From the NCBI GenBank assembly GCA_963662155.1, contig OY759274.1, positions 37,246,965 to 37,310,964 on the forward strand: a stretch of DNA of 64,000 nt, written 5' to 3'. Below, in pieces: positions 1 to 11,453 of the stretch. This DNA comes from Lamellibrachia columna (lineage: Eukaryota; Annelida; Polychaeta; Sabellida; Siboglinidae). Every line of letters begins with the position of its first letter. Within the stretch, counting starts at the first letter, position 1. The notes under the pieces are model-generated. The model saw only the letters and a list, made by a program, of their open reading frames with translations, made no database searches and was not told the origin of the DNA. The position numbers and the translations under genes were made by a program.

Positions 1-955
1 ACAGTGTGGTAAAGGGCTGATTAAAAAAAATTAACTGCGGGTAAGGTAAGAGCGTTTTAAAAATTAGTTTCTCTAAGATGCATATAAATACATCACATTT
101 TTATGAGCGAAACTGTCTGTGTGCGTTTGTGTGCGGGCATGTGTGTACGCATTCATGTACTTACGCACACACGTACACACATACACACGCAAGCATACGT
201 ACGCACGCACGTGCGTTTTAGAACGTCGGTTTCCCAATTGTGGATACAGTTTTCCATGGATCCCAATTCAGATCCCCAATCCCAACTGTGCGCCGCCAGA
301 CACAATGAGTAGTTTTAATTTAAAGCCACAACTCTGAGGGACAGTTTATATATGTGATCCCTGATGATCATTCTACAGCTTGCCCGATAAAGCAACGTAC
401 CCATTATATAATGCACGGTCGGCCAGGTTCAGAACTGCATATTTGAATAGAAGCGAATGATCGTGTATTGGCACGTCACATCAATAAATACACCCTAACA
501 TTGCAAGCTGGATCGGCGTAAACATGTGTCACCAAACATACCTCGATACAGAAATCCTGTGTGATCTGTAACGCAAAATCGCAAACTCGTCTCTGAGTGT
601 GTTGCGGATAACAACAAGCTCGCGCGGCCACGTTCGAATTAGTTCTACATTGGTCCGGGTCATGTATTGAAAATGAGTGAATACGCCAGTGACTCAGATG
701 CTATCTGGTATTTCTGTCACGGTCGAGCGGGTAGCGATAAACAGAACACGAGCCAGTAGTTGGCAGGCTTATTCAGGTTCACATTTAGGCGCCGAAGTCG
801 TATACGTCACTAGGCAGGTCGCCTAACAATGCCTTATTCCAGCAGTAAACGGAGGGTTAAATTAACCCTTGCCTGCTGACAGTGCAAACCGCTACGGTAT
901 GTTATGATGTCATTTGCGCTGGACCTAGTTGCACATGGTAATCATAATGGTGTGT

Positions 956-957
<2 letters not shown>
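1..957. other. Intergenic DNA, no gene recognised
   Basis: No coding signal was found. A low-complexity tract at about 115-215 alternates GT/AC and ACGC-type units and gives artificial Cys/Val or His/Thr reading frames. The rest is mixed-composition DNA without a protein similarity I recognise. Confidence 0.6.
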
Positions 958-1030
<73 letters not shown>

Positions 1031-1062
1031 ACGCACGCACGCACGCACGCACGCACGCACGT

Positions 1063-1113
<51 letters not shown>
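957..1113. repeat. (AC)n microsatellite interrupted by (ACGC)n
   Basis: Nearly uninterrupted AC repeats run over about 155 bases, with an ACGC/ACGT block at about 1028-1066. All open frames across it, poly His-Thr or Cys-Val, are artefacts of the repeat. Confidence 0.97.
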
Positions 1114-1114
<1 letters not shown>

Positions 1115-1369
1115 GTATCGAGTCTTTGGCTGTCAAGTCCCAAGTTCCAGTAAGCACCAAATAGTCGATTCCCACGCCAAGTCTCACGTGTTGTAAAAGT
1201 GCGAATAATCGTTCACAGTTCTTTTCTTTCAGCCATATTTTCGTAAGTGTTCAGATACACGAAAAGCGTCATAAAAATGGTTTTGTCGACAAGATTACAT
1301 AACACATTTAATCATAGTCATGGCAGTTTTCTGGCGAACAACAATGGGTTCACCCATACATCACATATG

Positions 1370-1377
1370 CACACACA

Positions 1378-1461
<84 letters not shown>

Positions 1462-1475
1462 CGTACGTACGTAGG
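1370..1475. repeat. (ACGC)n microsatellite
   Basis: About 25 tandem ACGC units end in an ACGT run and a GGCA run. The alternating purine-pyrimidine sequence is rich in CpG and can in principle adopt Z-DNA. Confidence 0.96.
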
Positions 1476-1767
1476 CAGGCACGCGCTCGCACGGTCACGC
1501 TACGCTTCACGCTAAAGCTCACGATCCGTGTAACGGTCACACAAACATCACGATAGTAGTAGACACTTAGACTAACAACTTTGTTACGGGTCACTGGAAG
1601 TGGGTTTAGCGCTCGCAGTTCCGGCTATGTGTCAGCTATCTCGGCCATTCAAGTCACCGGATGCCGAGGAATTTCTAACGCTTAATGCTGCAATCATTCG
1701 ATGTGATTAGAATTGAACAACGCGAAATCTCACAATTCTATTTGCTCGGATTACATATTACATATCA

Positions 1768-1950
1768 GCCATGCAACTTGTAATGAAGGTAACAACCATG
1801 CACCTTGTAATGAAGATAACAACCATGTACTTTGTAATGAAGATGACAACCATGCACCTTGTAATGAAGGTAACATATATGTATCTTGTAATTAAAGTAA
1901 AACAATTGAGTGTCTTTTTATGACGGTAACAGTTACGCACCTTGTAATGG
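1768..1950. repeat. 27-bp tandem minisatellite, about 6 degenerate copies
   Basis: The unit contains the words CTTGTAATGAAG, GTAACAAC and CATGCAC. The first four copies keep a 27-bp spacing and the later ones decay. Because 27 is divisible by three the repeat keeps frames open in both directions, which explains the ~60-codon ORFs here; I do not regard these as genes. Confidence 0.85.
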
Positions 1951-2013
1951 AGGTGGTCCTCAATTTATGTTGAAAGTATAACATTTTCATTATAATATTT
2001 TCAATATACCTAT

Positions 2014-2181
2014 CCCAGGGTATATCCTCATCGGAAATACACCAAAATGACACCAGAGATCAGGGCGTCGTTGGCAAACAATATACCTACATTGTGTTAT
2101 CAGTATGCCAAGCCCAGGGTGTATCCTCATCGGAAATACACCAAAATGACACCAGAGATCAGGGCGTCGTTGGCAAACAAT
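2014..2181. repeat. Direct repeat, ~68 bp, two copies 99 bp apart
   Basis: Bases 2014-2081 recur at 2113-2181 with almost no change. Both contain the CCTCATCGGAAATACACC and GGGCGTCGTTGGCAAACAAT words. This is a local tandem duplication of unknown role. Confidence 0.9.
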
Positions 2182-3215
2182 AATATGATGACAATTTAAT
2201 TCATAAAAGTAACTTCATAAGCATTCCAACAGCAACTGTCCACAACCGAAATCCGATGTAAAATATGAGGAAATTAACGGTAACACTTCCAAGGAGAGGA
2301 AACTACACCACCAACTCTCAAAACAAGAACTTTGACGAATACATAGCAAATCAATCACTATTTTATGATCAAACATCACGGCTCGTATGAGTAAAACAAC
2401 TTGAAACATGAGACAGTAGGTAGTTTCCTATTCGCATGTCGTGTCAACTTTCTAAGCAGTAATGGAACGTCATTAACTGCTCTGGTTATTTTCAAACTTT
2501 TGGATCTGTAATTACGGAAAGAGACAGAAAGAAAGTTGGCACGTCTTGCCCCATCTACCACTTTTCTTACTGGGTGTCGCCAAGTTCTTACATACTACAG
2601 TAGCTTCATTTGAACGATCGGCTCCACCTGCCTTCTGATGTGCTTAGGTTTGTAGACTCTTTTTAAACATACCTTCGCATTTCCCTCACATCATTTGCAT
2701 TACACATGCGATTGCGTTCATAATTTTGCCAGTTTCCAAAATACGATCGTGTTCGCACGCCCAAGTCAGAGGGGTGAGGTACCGCGAGAAGCTTCCCAAA
2801 GCAGCCCATTACTATGGAAAATTCGGGTTTGATAGAGCCAAGTTGTATGGGGGCATATTGCATAGTTGATATTTCCATTGATGGCCATATTAATGTGCTG
2901 GCTGATTAAAAGAAAACCTAACCGTCAAAACTTCCGGAACTACTTAATTTATATGTTGAACAAGTTTTGTCAACATAGCATACTTCCAGCTTTACGACAC
3001 CGGTACTTACGGTGCCCGTCAATGTTGACCAAAATGGTAATGTATTACTCCATGTTAAACATTCTTTCTAAAATCCATCCGCCTTTTAAACTCTTTTAGA
3101 AATGCACCATTCCAAAGCAAATCAATTCTGCCACTACAACTGTTAATATGCATGCTCAACTGAATTCAGTTCCCTTCATCAGAATCACATCACAATGTGC
3201 CAAGTCCTATATAAC
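2182..3215. other. Intergenic DNA, no gene recognised
   Basis: Only short open frames of 60-77 codons occur, with no recognisable domain. I see no RNA gene and no transposon ends. Confidence 0.5.
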
Positions 3216-3760
3216 AGGAAGGTTAACTGTGGTTTTACCTCATGATGCAGAATGACAACGCATGCCTGTTTCAATGGCTGTGGGGCAGGAGATGGCTGGG
3301 TTATTTATGGAGCATGCTGCGTTGTGTAATTTAGCACCCTCTACGCAATAAAGCCCATAAATAACAAACGCAGCGTCGCCAATGTCGCTGTTTTTCACAG
3401 TACCTAGTTTTGATGACTAAGTCCGGTTGCCTATCCGCGTCGACCCGGCAGTGCCGGTCGTGACGGTTAAACAAGGAAGTAGAATTAATGTTGCTGTTGT
3501 CGCTGCGCGTTGAAGCCGCACGGTCTATATTCCGATGGAATACGTTCGTCCAGGTTTGTTACAGAGGAACTGTGAGTTATTCTGTGGTTCTGTTGGATGA
3601 AAACAGTAAGTCGTCTCGAAGTCACCAAACCTACTGTAGCAGGATATGCCCATTTGTACACATAACTGTTTATTACTAATTATACTAAATGCCAGACTAG
3701 ATAACTGATAGCAATTGTAGCAATTGCTATCAGTCTGGTGGCGATCACAATTTTCCACGC
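3216..3760. repeat. Dispersed repeat, copy 1
   Basis: This block is homologous to 4325-4800 in the same orientation. Shared landmarks include GGTTAACTGTGGT, GGTTATTTATGGAG, TTTGATGACTAAGTC, the stretch around GTGACGGT(T)AAACAAGG, and the terminal GGATAACTGAT/GTGGCG segment. No coding content is visible. The two copies flank a LINE fragment, so they may be one repeat split by insertion plus duplication, or two insertions of one family. Confidence 0.75.
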
Positions 3761-3779
3761 CCTACATAATTGTTCACCA

Positions 3780-4275
3780 TATACGATAATGCGAAATTAG
3801 ACATGGAATTGGAAAAGTCCATATCAACTTTTGGTCGAAGTGTTTGTGGAAAACACACCATGTAATAATCAGCGTGAAATGTCAGGTGTACAGAGCAATT
3901 GTTCTCACCATGCTGCTCTATGGAGTTGCATGCCTTGCATATGAGACACCTTTGATGCAACGTGGGCATAACATGGATAGATCACATTACCAACAAAGAC
4001 ATGCTCAAATGAGAAAACATCCCGAGCATGGGACACCTTAGTATGCAAATAAACCTCAGATGAACAGATCGTGTGGCTCGTATTAATAGCAACATGCTTC
4101 CAAACCGAACTATATTCTTTCAATTGTCGGAAGGTGATAGAAACAGAGGCCGGCCCAAACTTAGATACAAAGATATACTAAAGCGAAATTCGAAAAAAAA
4201 AGTATAGACTTAAAACAGTGGTACACACTTGGCCAAGATAGACGGACCTGGAGACGAACCGTACACTGTGAACGA
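3780..4275 (+). mobile_element. LINE reverse transcriptase, C-terminal relic
   Basis: Shifting plus-strand frames give recognisable pieces of the C-terminal region of a LINE reverse transcriptase. They include a segment around VKCQVYRAIVL..LLYG, which matches the typical 'vyravvlptLLYG' thumb region. At about 4147-4260 a GRPKLRYKDILKRN segment matches the 'GRPklRykD' tail found in many invertebrate LINEs. Stops and frameshifts make it a dead fragment. Clade assignment is uncertain. Confidence 0.65.
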
Positions 4276-4324
4276 ACCGAGCAGTCGAGGTCGCAACCGC
4301 GAGAAGGAGACACACGAGACACAA

Positions 4325-4800
4325 CAGGTTAACTGTGGTCTGACCTCACGAAGCAGACTGACAATGCCTGCCTGTTGCAATGGCTCTCAAAGGAATTGTG
4401 GCACAGGGGTTCGAGGTGGCTGTGTTATTTATGGAGTGCGTTGAGTTGTGTAATTTAACACCCCCTGCTACCCGCTCGGTGTAGCGCATCAATGACACAC
4501 ATAGAGTCGCCACTGTCACTTTTTTCACAGTAGTTTGATGACTAAGTCTTCTTGAATGTCTGCGTCAACTCGTGACGGTAAACAAGGCAGTAGAACTAAT
4601 GTTGATGTAGTCGCTGTACATAGACGTCACATGGTGTGTACTCCGATGGGATATGTTCGTTCAGGTTTGATACAGGGAACAGTGAGTTCTGCATGCCTAT
4701 TTGCACGTACACTGTGAAATAAGTGTTTATCATGTGTATATCAATTATATTAACTATTATACCGGATAACTGATTACGTCTAGCAATTGGCCGCTTGGTG
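4325..4800. repeat. Dispersed repeat, copy 2
   Basis: Second copy of the repeat at 3216-3760, diverged by many substitutions and small indels but collinear throughout. Confidence 0.75.
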
Positions 4801-4919
4801 GCGGTGTAGCTGTGGCGACGTTTGGCAGAATCAAGGATAACAGAATCAGCCTTTGAAACTCCCCGCTAGTGGCGCCACTCACCGTTTCACCACCGCCACA
4901 ACGTACAGTTGATGTACGG

Positions 4920-5165
4920 ATTCTGCACATTTTATTTCATTTGGCAAATTCCACATTTTTTAAAAGAAATCTCTCAATTTTAAAAACATACAATTGTGGA
5001 TAGTGTTTGCATGAAAATGTGTTTGGAACCACAACAACCTTCGTTATTGTTTGAAACTATATTTCTTTACTCAAGTACGCAGTTGCAATGACGTAGCCGT
5101 AATAAAGTCCTAAAAACAATTACACTGCCCAGCCAGCTATTCCTTTATACCACTCCGCAACTTTC
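4920..5165. repeat. Dispersed ~240-bp repeat, copy near TLR1
   Basis: This block resembles 61360-61560 and 61680-61930, and in part 44450-44573. Common words are CATTTGG(CA/TA), ACAATTGTGGATAGTGTTTGCAT, AGTTGCAATGACG and ACTCCGCAACT. It has no coding content. The family is unassigned; it could be a SINE or the 3' tail of a LINE. Confidence 0.7.
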
Positions 5166-5173
5166 CATTTTGC

Positions 5174-5178
5174 ACACA

Positions 5179-5250
<72 letters not shown>

Positions 5251-5275
5251 CACACACACAAACACGCACGCACGC
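5174..5275. repeat. (ACGC)n microsatellite upstream of TLR1
   Basis: About 21 ACGC units are followed by AC and ACGC runs. It ends about 130 bp before the splice acceptor of TLR1, so it would lie in the 5'UTR intron. Confidence 0.95.
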
Positions 5276-5392
5276 ATGAACGGACGCGTGCGTGCGTGTA
5301 TGTGCTTGCGTGTGTTACTACGCATGCGTCATGTCACCGATCACACCAAAAACGTACGATTACATTTGTATAATTAGTATGACAATAATAAT

Positions 5393-5404
5393 TACGTTTT
5401 CCAG
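5393..5404 (+). other. Predicted 3' splice site before TLR1
   Basis: The sequence TTACGTTTTCCAG ends with AG at 5403-5404, immediately before the ATG at 5405. The same TTTTCCAG motif precedes TLR3 and TLR4, and a TTTCAG precedes TLR2. The position supports an upstream non-coding exon. The donor site and first exon were not identified. Confidence 0.65.
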
Positions 5405-7816
5405 ATGCAAAATCGAAGATCTGCGACGGACGACAGACGGTCTCGGTTGAAGGTAGTGCGAGTCATGTTAGTTGCTGTCGTTTGGTTGCTACTTGGCGAG
5501 TTCGTTACTGGATCGGTGGAGTCATGTCCGAACGGCTATACGTGTCAGTGGGAACGCAGTGTATTTGTGTTGCACTGCAAACCCGTAGACGACAAACACC
5601 AATCCGAAATGGTGGCAGGAATCATAACGAACATACCTGTGAATACTACGCGTCTGAAGGTGTATTGCCATTCTCAACACATTTGTGTGTCATTGGCGTT
5701 TGCCAATCTCTCCAACATCCGGGAATTGTCACTGGATAATCTCAATTTATCCACCATGGGGCGCCACGTGTTTCACGGCGTAGCGTATCTTACGCATCTA
5801 GTCCTACATACTGTCTACCTGAAACGTTTCGATGTTGACTTGTTCGCTGGTTTAACTAAACTCCGTTCGTTGACTATAGAACATCTCAACGATATTGATC
5901 ACCTAGAACCTAACATGCTGAAGCCTTTAGTATCGTTACAGACGCTATCGTTTCGGCACGTCAGCTCAAGAAGGGAAACACTGTTTTACTCTAACTTCTC
6001 TCAGGTGGTAGCAGGTATAGAGAGCTCCACCTTACACACGCTTGTTTTGTACGCCATACATTCGAAATACAACCCAGAAACCGAACTCAACATTGACGAT
6101 ATGTTCAGAAATAATTCGGTTGGCTTGACGCTAAAACGTTTAGATCTCGGCCGGAACAACATAGCGTACATTAGAGGCCTTCCTTTGATTACGCTGCCGA
6201 TGTTAGAATACATATCACTCGATGAAAACGCCATTGTCGGAGCGAACGGATCACTATCTTTTTCAATGTTCTGGATGCAGCTTCTTGCTCATCCACGCCT
6301 GAAAATGTTGTCAATCAATGGGATGAATCGTTTGGCAGCACCGACCACCAGCGACGTGTTCTTCAGCTTTAATGCGAACAAGGACTGTAGGCGATCTATT
6401 CCAATTAGATTTGGCCAACAATTCGAAGCCATATCCCTGAGAAACACGGCGTTTTTATCGGATTCGTTCATCAGAAATTTCCAGTTTTGTTTCATTGACA
6501 AGAACAGAAGTTTGAAATATGTTGACATAACTAACGTTCGCTGTACGAAGTCAATGAGGGGTTCTATTGGGCATGTCCACACATTGGAATACTTTATCTT
6601 CCAGAATGCTAACGTACATAGAATTGAAACGGATATATTTCAGGAAATGCCCAATCTGACCGTTTTATTGATGGGGAAAAACGATATCGGAGGTGCTATT
6701 GCGAACGACGCCAAAGCACGATTGTTTAGCAGTAACTACAAGTTACGAGTTCTTGATTTATCAGGGTGTAACCTAACGGAAATACCGCGTATGGAATTCT
6801 CAAATTTACACAAGTTGCAAAATCTCAACCTGTCCGGAAATACTTTGCGAAATTTTCATGTACAACTGGACACGTTGAGGGACCTTCAAATGCTAAACTT
6901 AAATCGCAATGAACTCATTACCCTCCGCCCAAGTACGCGCACGCAACTCGACAGCATAGCGGCAGAGAAACAGCTACAAGTTGACATCAGCGAAAATCCG
7001 CTTCAATGTCGTTGTAGCAACACCGAATTTGTTACATGGGTTCACACAACACGGGTGACGTTCCTCAACCAAGATAATACGTTCTGTGTTGACGGAAATA
7101 ACTCCTTGCAATTGCTATTTCGTGTAGACAGCGAAGCGCTGAAAACTGCATGTCCACAGATGGATCCGAAAGACTCCAACTTTGACAACGCTCTCTTGGC
7201 TATTTTGGTACCTACATTAATTATCCTTGCTGTCGCGTCGGGTCTGGTGTACATATATCAATGGAAATGTGTTTACTGCTGGACATGTGCAACGGAACAG
7301 ACAACGGGTTCAGATGTCAATCATGCTGATGTTGAGCTGGACCCTGTGATTTACGAACGCGACGCTTTCATTTGCTACAACTCGAACGACAGTGCATGGG
7401 TGTGTAACGATCTCCTAGAACACTTAGACGACAATCGGATATCCACAGTGATCCACCAGCGAGACTTTCTGCCGGGCAGCGTACTGGAGGATATGATTCG
7501 TGAAAGCATTGCCAAGTGTCGATACACCGTGCTCGTGTTGTCTCCAGACTTTCTCTCCAGCAACTGGTGTCTCCTTGAGATGCAACTCGCTTGCAGCCGC
7601 ATCAGCAGCCAAGGTCGTGGTGGCATAGTGCCGATTATTCTGCGCGAGTTTCCTATGTCGCAACTGACGACGACACTCTATGACATCTTGAGCAAATCGT
7701 ACCTAAAATGGACTGACAACCCTCAAGGCCAGGTACTTTTTTGGGATAAGTTAGTCACGAAGCTACGACAAGGAGGTAATCTGAGACCTCTGGAGATACA
7801 ACGAATGTTCGAATAA
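5405..7816 (+). CDS. Toll-like receptor (TLR1 of this cluster)
   Basis: This 803-residue type I membrane receptor is expected to sense microbial or developmental ligands outside the cell and signal through MyD88-type adaptors inside. A hydrophobic signal segment covers residues 21-37 (MLVAVVWLLLGEFVTG). LRRs then run to about residue 530, and an LRRCT cluster begins at NPLQCRC and ends near KTAC at about 588. One transmembrane helix lies at about 596-618. The TIR domain (about 648-798) has box 1 DAFICY at 653-658, box 2 RDFLPG at 686-691 and box 3 FW at 779-780. Its single cysteine cluster makes it an sccTLR. The ATG at 5405 is the first base after the predicted acceptor; Met21 (5465) fits better with the signal peptides of the other three genes. 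It is the most diverged of the four and has a slightly longer C-terminus. The ORF is intact. Confidence 0.96.
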   Translation: MQNRRSATDDRRSRLKVVRVMLVAVVWLLLGEFVTGSVESCPNGYTCQWERSVFVLHCKPVDDKHQSEMVAGIITNIPVNTTRLKVYCHSQHICVSLAFANLSNIRELSLDNLNLSTMGRHVFHGVAYLTHLVLHTVYLKRFDVDLFAGLTKLRSLTIEHLNDIDHLEPNMLKPLVSLQTLSFRHVSSRRETLFYSNFSQVVAGIESSTLHTLVLYAIHSKYNPETELNIDDMFRNNSVGLTLKRLDLGRNNIAYIRGLPLITLPMLEYISLDENAIVGANGSLSFSMFWMQLLAHPRLKMLSINGMNRLAAPTTSDVFFSFNANKDCRRSIPIRFGQQFEAISLRNTAFLSDSFIRNFQFCFIDKNRSLKYVDITNVRCTKSMRGSIGHVHTLEYFIFQNANVHRIETDIFQEMPNLTVLLMGKNDIGGAIANDAKARLFSSNYKLRVLDLSGCNLTEIPRMEFSNLHKLQNLNLSGNTLRNFHVQLDTLRDLQMLNLNRNELITLRPSTRTQLDSIAAEKQLQVDISENPLQCRCSNTEFVTWVHTTRVTFLNQDNTFCVDGNNSLQLLFRVDSEALKTACPQMDPKDSNFDNALLAILVPTLIILAVASGLVYIYQWKCVYCWTCATEQTTGSDVNHADVELDPVIYERDAFICYNSNDSAWVCNDLLEHLDDNRISTVIHQRDFLPGSVLEDMIRESIAKCRYTVLVLSPDFLSSNWCLLEMQLACSRISSQGRGGIVPIILREFPMSQLTTTLYDILSKSYLKWTDNPQGQVLFWDKLVTKLRQGGNLRPLEIQRMFE

Positions 7817-8429
7817 ACCGAAATTCTAAAATACTTACCAAAATTGCCACTGGAAACAACATTATTCAGATGGCTTGTGGAAAAGGAAAGTGTTGGAAAT
7901 TGTGAATCCACAAAGTATGACGACCCAGAAGAATCATATAGTAAATTATGATCATCATCAAAACGTGTCTGTCCAAAACCGCGCACACGCGATTAATGTG
8001 TTGGATGCCGCCGCATCGTTCGTCTAGAGGGCAACCATAGCAGGGCCGTTCACGTCACGGTCCCTGTCAGATTATCTGAATCTGCGAATCCTGCTAAACA
8101 GTTTCCAACACTGTTACACAACTGTTTTACTCAATGTCTTCATAATATGCATCCACCTCATTACATAGAATACACATGTATGCCTGCGTTCATGTTATAA
8201 TTGCAACTGTGGTGCTTAGTGAAACAACCCTCTACATCCATTTAAAACAAATCGAAATCAACGTTTAGTTATAATTTGTTCAACAGATGTCTCCACTTGC
8301 TATAGCGATTACAACTGAATTGACACAACGCACGTTAGTGCTCATTTTAACACTTTTACTATGTGGCATTGTAACATATACTTATCAAATTGTAAGCCAT
8401 TTGCTGTTCCTTAATACAACATTACATGT
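7817..8429. other. TLR1 3' flank, no gene recognised
   Basis: No recognisable coding content. An AATAAA overlaps the TLR1 stop region at 7812-7817, too close to act as the polyadenylation signal for this stop. The true 3' end is not evident. Confidence 0.45.
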
Positions 8430-9583
<1,154 letters not shown>

Positions 9584-9584
9584 C

Positions 9585-9629
<45 letters not shown>

Positions 9630-9630
9630 T
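9584..9630. repeat. (CAA)n microsatellite
   Basis: About 15 perfect trinucleotide units give a Thr, Gln/Asn or poly-Cys/Val frame depending on register. Confidence 0.95.
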
Positions 9631-10070
9631 GCCCAAAAACGCCGCAACCCACAGATAAACCGCCGAAAACCACCGAAGCGCAACCAGAGATGGCTGAAAT
9701 CACATGATTGCTTGACTTCCTCTGTGAATCGTTCGATGAAATCAGAAAATAACAACAAAGCCACCGAGAAGCGCGTAGCACATTACGTGACAACCGCCAA
9801 GTCGAAGGACGAACAAATGTAGGAACTTGAGACGAAAACAAACGATCTGGAGCAACACTCCAAAAAGAGGTACACACTCGTCAACTGTCTCAACATACGC
9901 AGCTATGAATCTGGCGCCGTCTCACCGATGACCAGATAGAACACACCTCAACCGACAACCGACAACGCCACTATGCGGTTTAACTTTATCAAGTTTGCAA
10001 AACACAAACTGAACATAATTCTTCACACATGCGGCATCACCGCAAACCACGAGTTACCTGCTCGGCGTGA
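9631..10070 (+). mobile_element. Possible LINE ORF1-like coiled-coil relic
   Basis: Broken plus-strand frames contain an ELETKTNDLEQHSKKRY segment at about 9825-9870. It resembles the 'LE..LEqysRR' coiled-coil to RNA-binding transition of ORF1 proteins in several LINE clades. The following TFIxFxKHK-like and NIILH words are weakly compatible. Several stops and frameshifts are present. Tentative. Confidence 0.3.
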
Positions 10071-10736
10071 TGGAAATATATATATTTTGCAGAATGAATA
10101 TATGTGCCCTATTGTGTGCCTGTGCAGCCCTTTCTCTGTTTGTGTAAGAAACGCAACTACCATGCAAGGTGGGGTGAGATAGGGCACAAATTAGGGACTA
10201 ATGAAAGATGGGGGTTTGTCTTCCCAGTATGTATGATAATGTTCCGTGTCCCAGCGGACTGTGTAAAGATGTCGTTGGTTTTTGTATCGGTTCCATTATT
10301 TAAGGTGAGCGATGTGAAAATTCTGGGCAAGTTTCAAAGTCCACAACAATGGTAGAAGGTATGGGTTGTCAGACGTGGACAAAACAATTAAACAAACGCT
10401 GTAACGCCAACAATACGTATGATATTGGGGAATAGATAGTTTTTAATAAATAAAGTGATAGGACAGTTGATTAGATAGCATTGTGGGCGCGTCATGGAGG
10501 GACATGTAAAGGTGCTCGCAAGCATTGCAGATTAAACTTGCATAAACTCGAATAAATGAAATGAAACACATCTGAGGAAATACTGCACAGATATTGCATG
10601 AATCTATTTAGATATAGCGACAACGGTGGATGTTGAGGTGGATCAATTACAGGTTGCCGAGAAATTGGCAAATATATTCTGTATAAAACTGACATACATA
10701 TTACTGAACATTCTTCAGGATAGTTCGTTTTCAAAT
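10071..10736. other. Intergenic DNA, no gene recognised
   Basis: Only short shadow frames; no recognised element. Confidence 0.45.
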
Positions 10737-10855
10737 CAGATAACTTTCATTTTACATATCCAAGGTGTGTTTAATTTACCTGGTTGAGGCTTTCGTCAAC
10801 GTGTCACGTCGACTTCATCAGTACCGATGACGCTGAATGACGTCATCATACACTT
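10737..10855 (-). repeat. Terminal inverted repeat (pLTR) of Penelope-like element, left
   Basis: This ~115-bp block is the reverse complement of 14036-14160. Shared features in order on the minus strand are ACTGATGAAGTCGACGTGA, CGTTGACGAAAGCCTC, ACCAGGTAAA, TTAAACACAC and the TGTAAAATGAAAGTTATCTG end. Penelope-like elements are known to carry pseudo-LTRs that can be in inverted orientation. Adjacent GIY-YIG coding sequence supports this identity. Confidence 0.8.
10777..10835 (-). ncRNA. Hammerhead-ribozyme-like motif, left pLTR
   Basis: On the minus strand a CTGATGA box (10815-10821) and a GAAA box (10791-10794) flank a stem GTCGACGT/ACGTTGAC with one G-U pair and a triloop. A short CCT/AGG stem follows and ends in GGTA. 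Hammerhead motifs are known in Penelope-like pLTRs. This one departs from the consensus: it has an extra A between CTGATGA and stem II, and stem III is not canonical. It may be inactive or a variant. Confidence 0.5.
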
Positions 10856-10861
10856 GAGGCA

Positions 10862-11215
10862 GAAGAACAGGGCGAACTGGTGTACCAAATGCCATGCAAG
10901 AACTGTGGTGCTGAGTACATTGGGGAGACAGGAAGACTACTTAAAACACGGCTGGAGGAACACAGAAAGGACGTAGACAACACGAAAAATGAGAAATACA
11001 CAAGGAGCGGGAAAAAATTATGTATATCATCAATAAATCCGCCCTTACAGACCATGCGACAACTGTAAACCACATCATAGACTGGGAGGGAGTGAACATT
11101 TTAGACAAGGAACCCAACCGAAGAATCCGGCATATCAAGGAAGCCATCTGTGTCAGGAAACCAAGAACACCCATCAACACAGTGATTTGCTCCGAGCTGG
11201 CTGCATGCAAACAGT
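10862..11215 (+). pseudogene. Penelope-like element GIY-YIG endonuclease segment
   Basis: Starting in the YQMPCKNCGAEYIGETGR stretch, this matches the conserved N-terminus of the GIY-YIG endonuclease that follows the reverse transcriptase in Penelope-like elements: a CxxC-like cysteine pair, then AEYIGETGR and TRLEEHRKD. After a frame change near 11020, SALTDHATTVNHIIDWEG, a DKEPNRRIRHIKEAI segment and INTVICSELA follow the family order. The endonuclease nicks target DNA for retrotransposition. No reverse transcriptase precedes it, so the copy is 5'-truncated and non-autonomous. One frameshift is visible. Confidence 0.85.
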
Positions 11216-11453
11216 TGTCGACATTTAGCCTCATTTTTATATGTTTTATTTATTCTACCACACCGAGTTTTACTGTGTACGTTCGTCAATATATCTGGGA
11301 TATACAAGGAAGTCGCATCCTGCAAAAGTCCGCCGTATGTGTGTGTTTTACTGACTTTTAAAAACTTTCGTTGTACTGTGGGTTCAGTCACCTGACCATA
11401 CATGAACATTCCTGCTGGTCATTCAGGCCGCAGTTGACCCATGTTGCGTAATC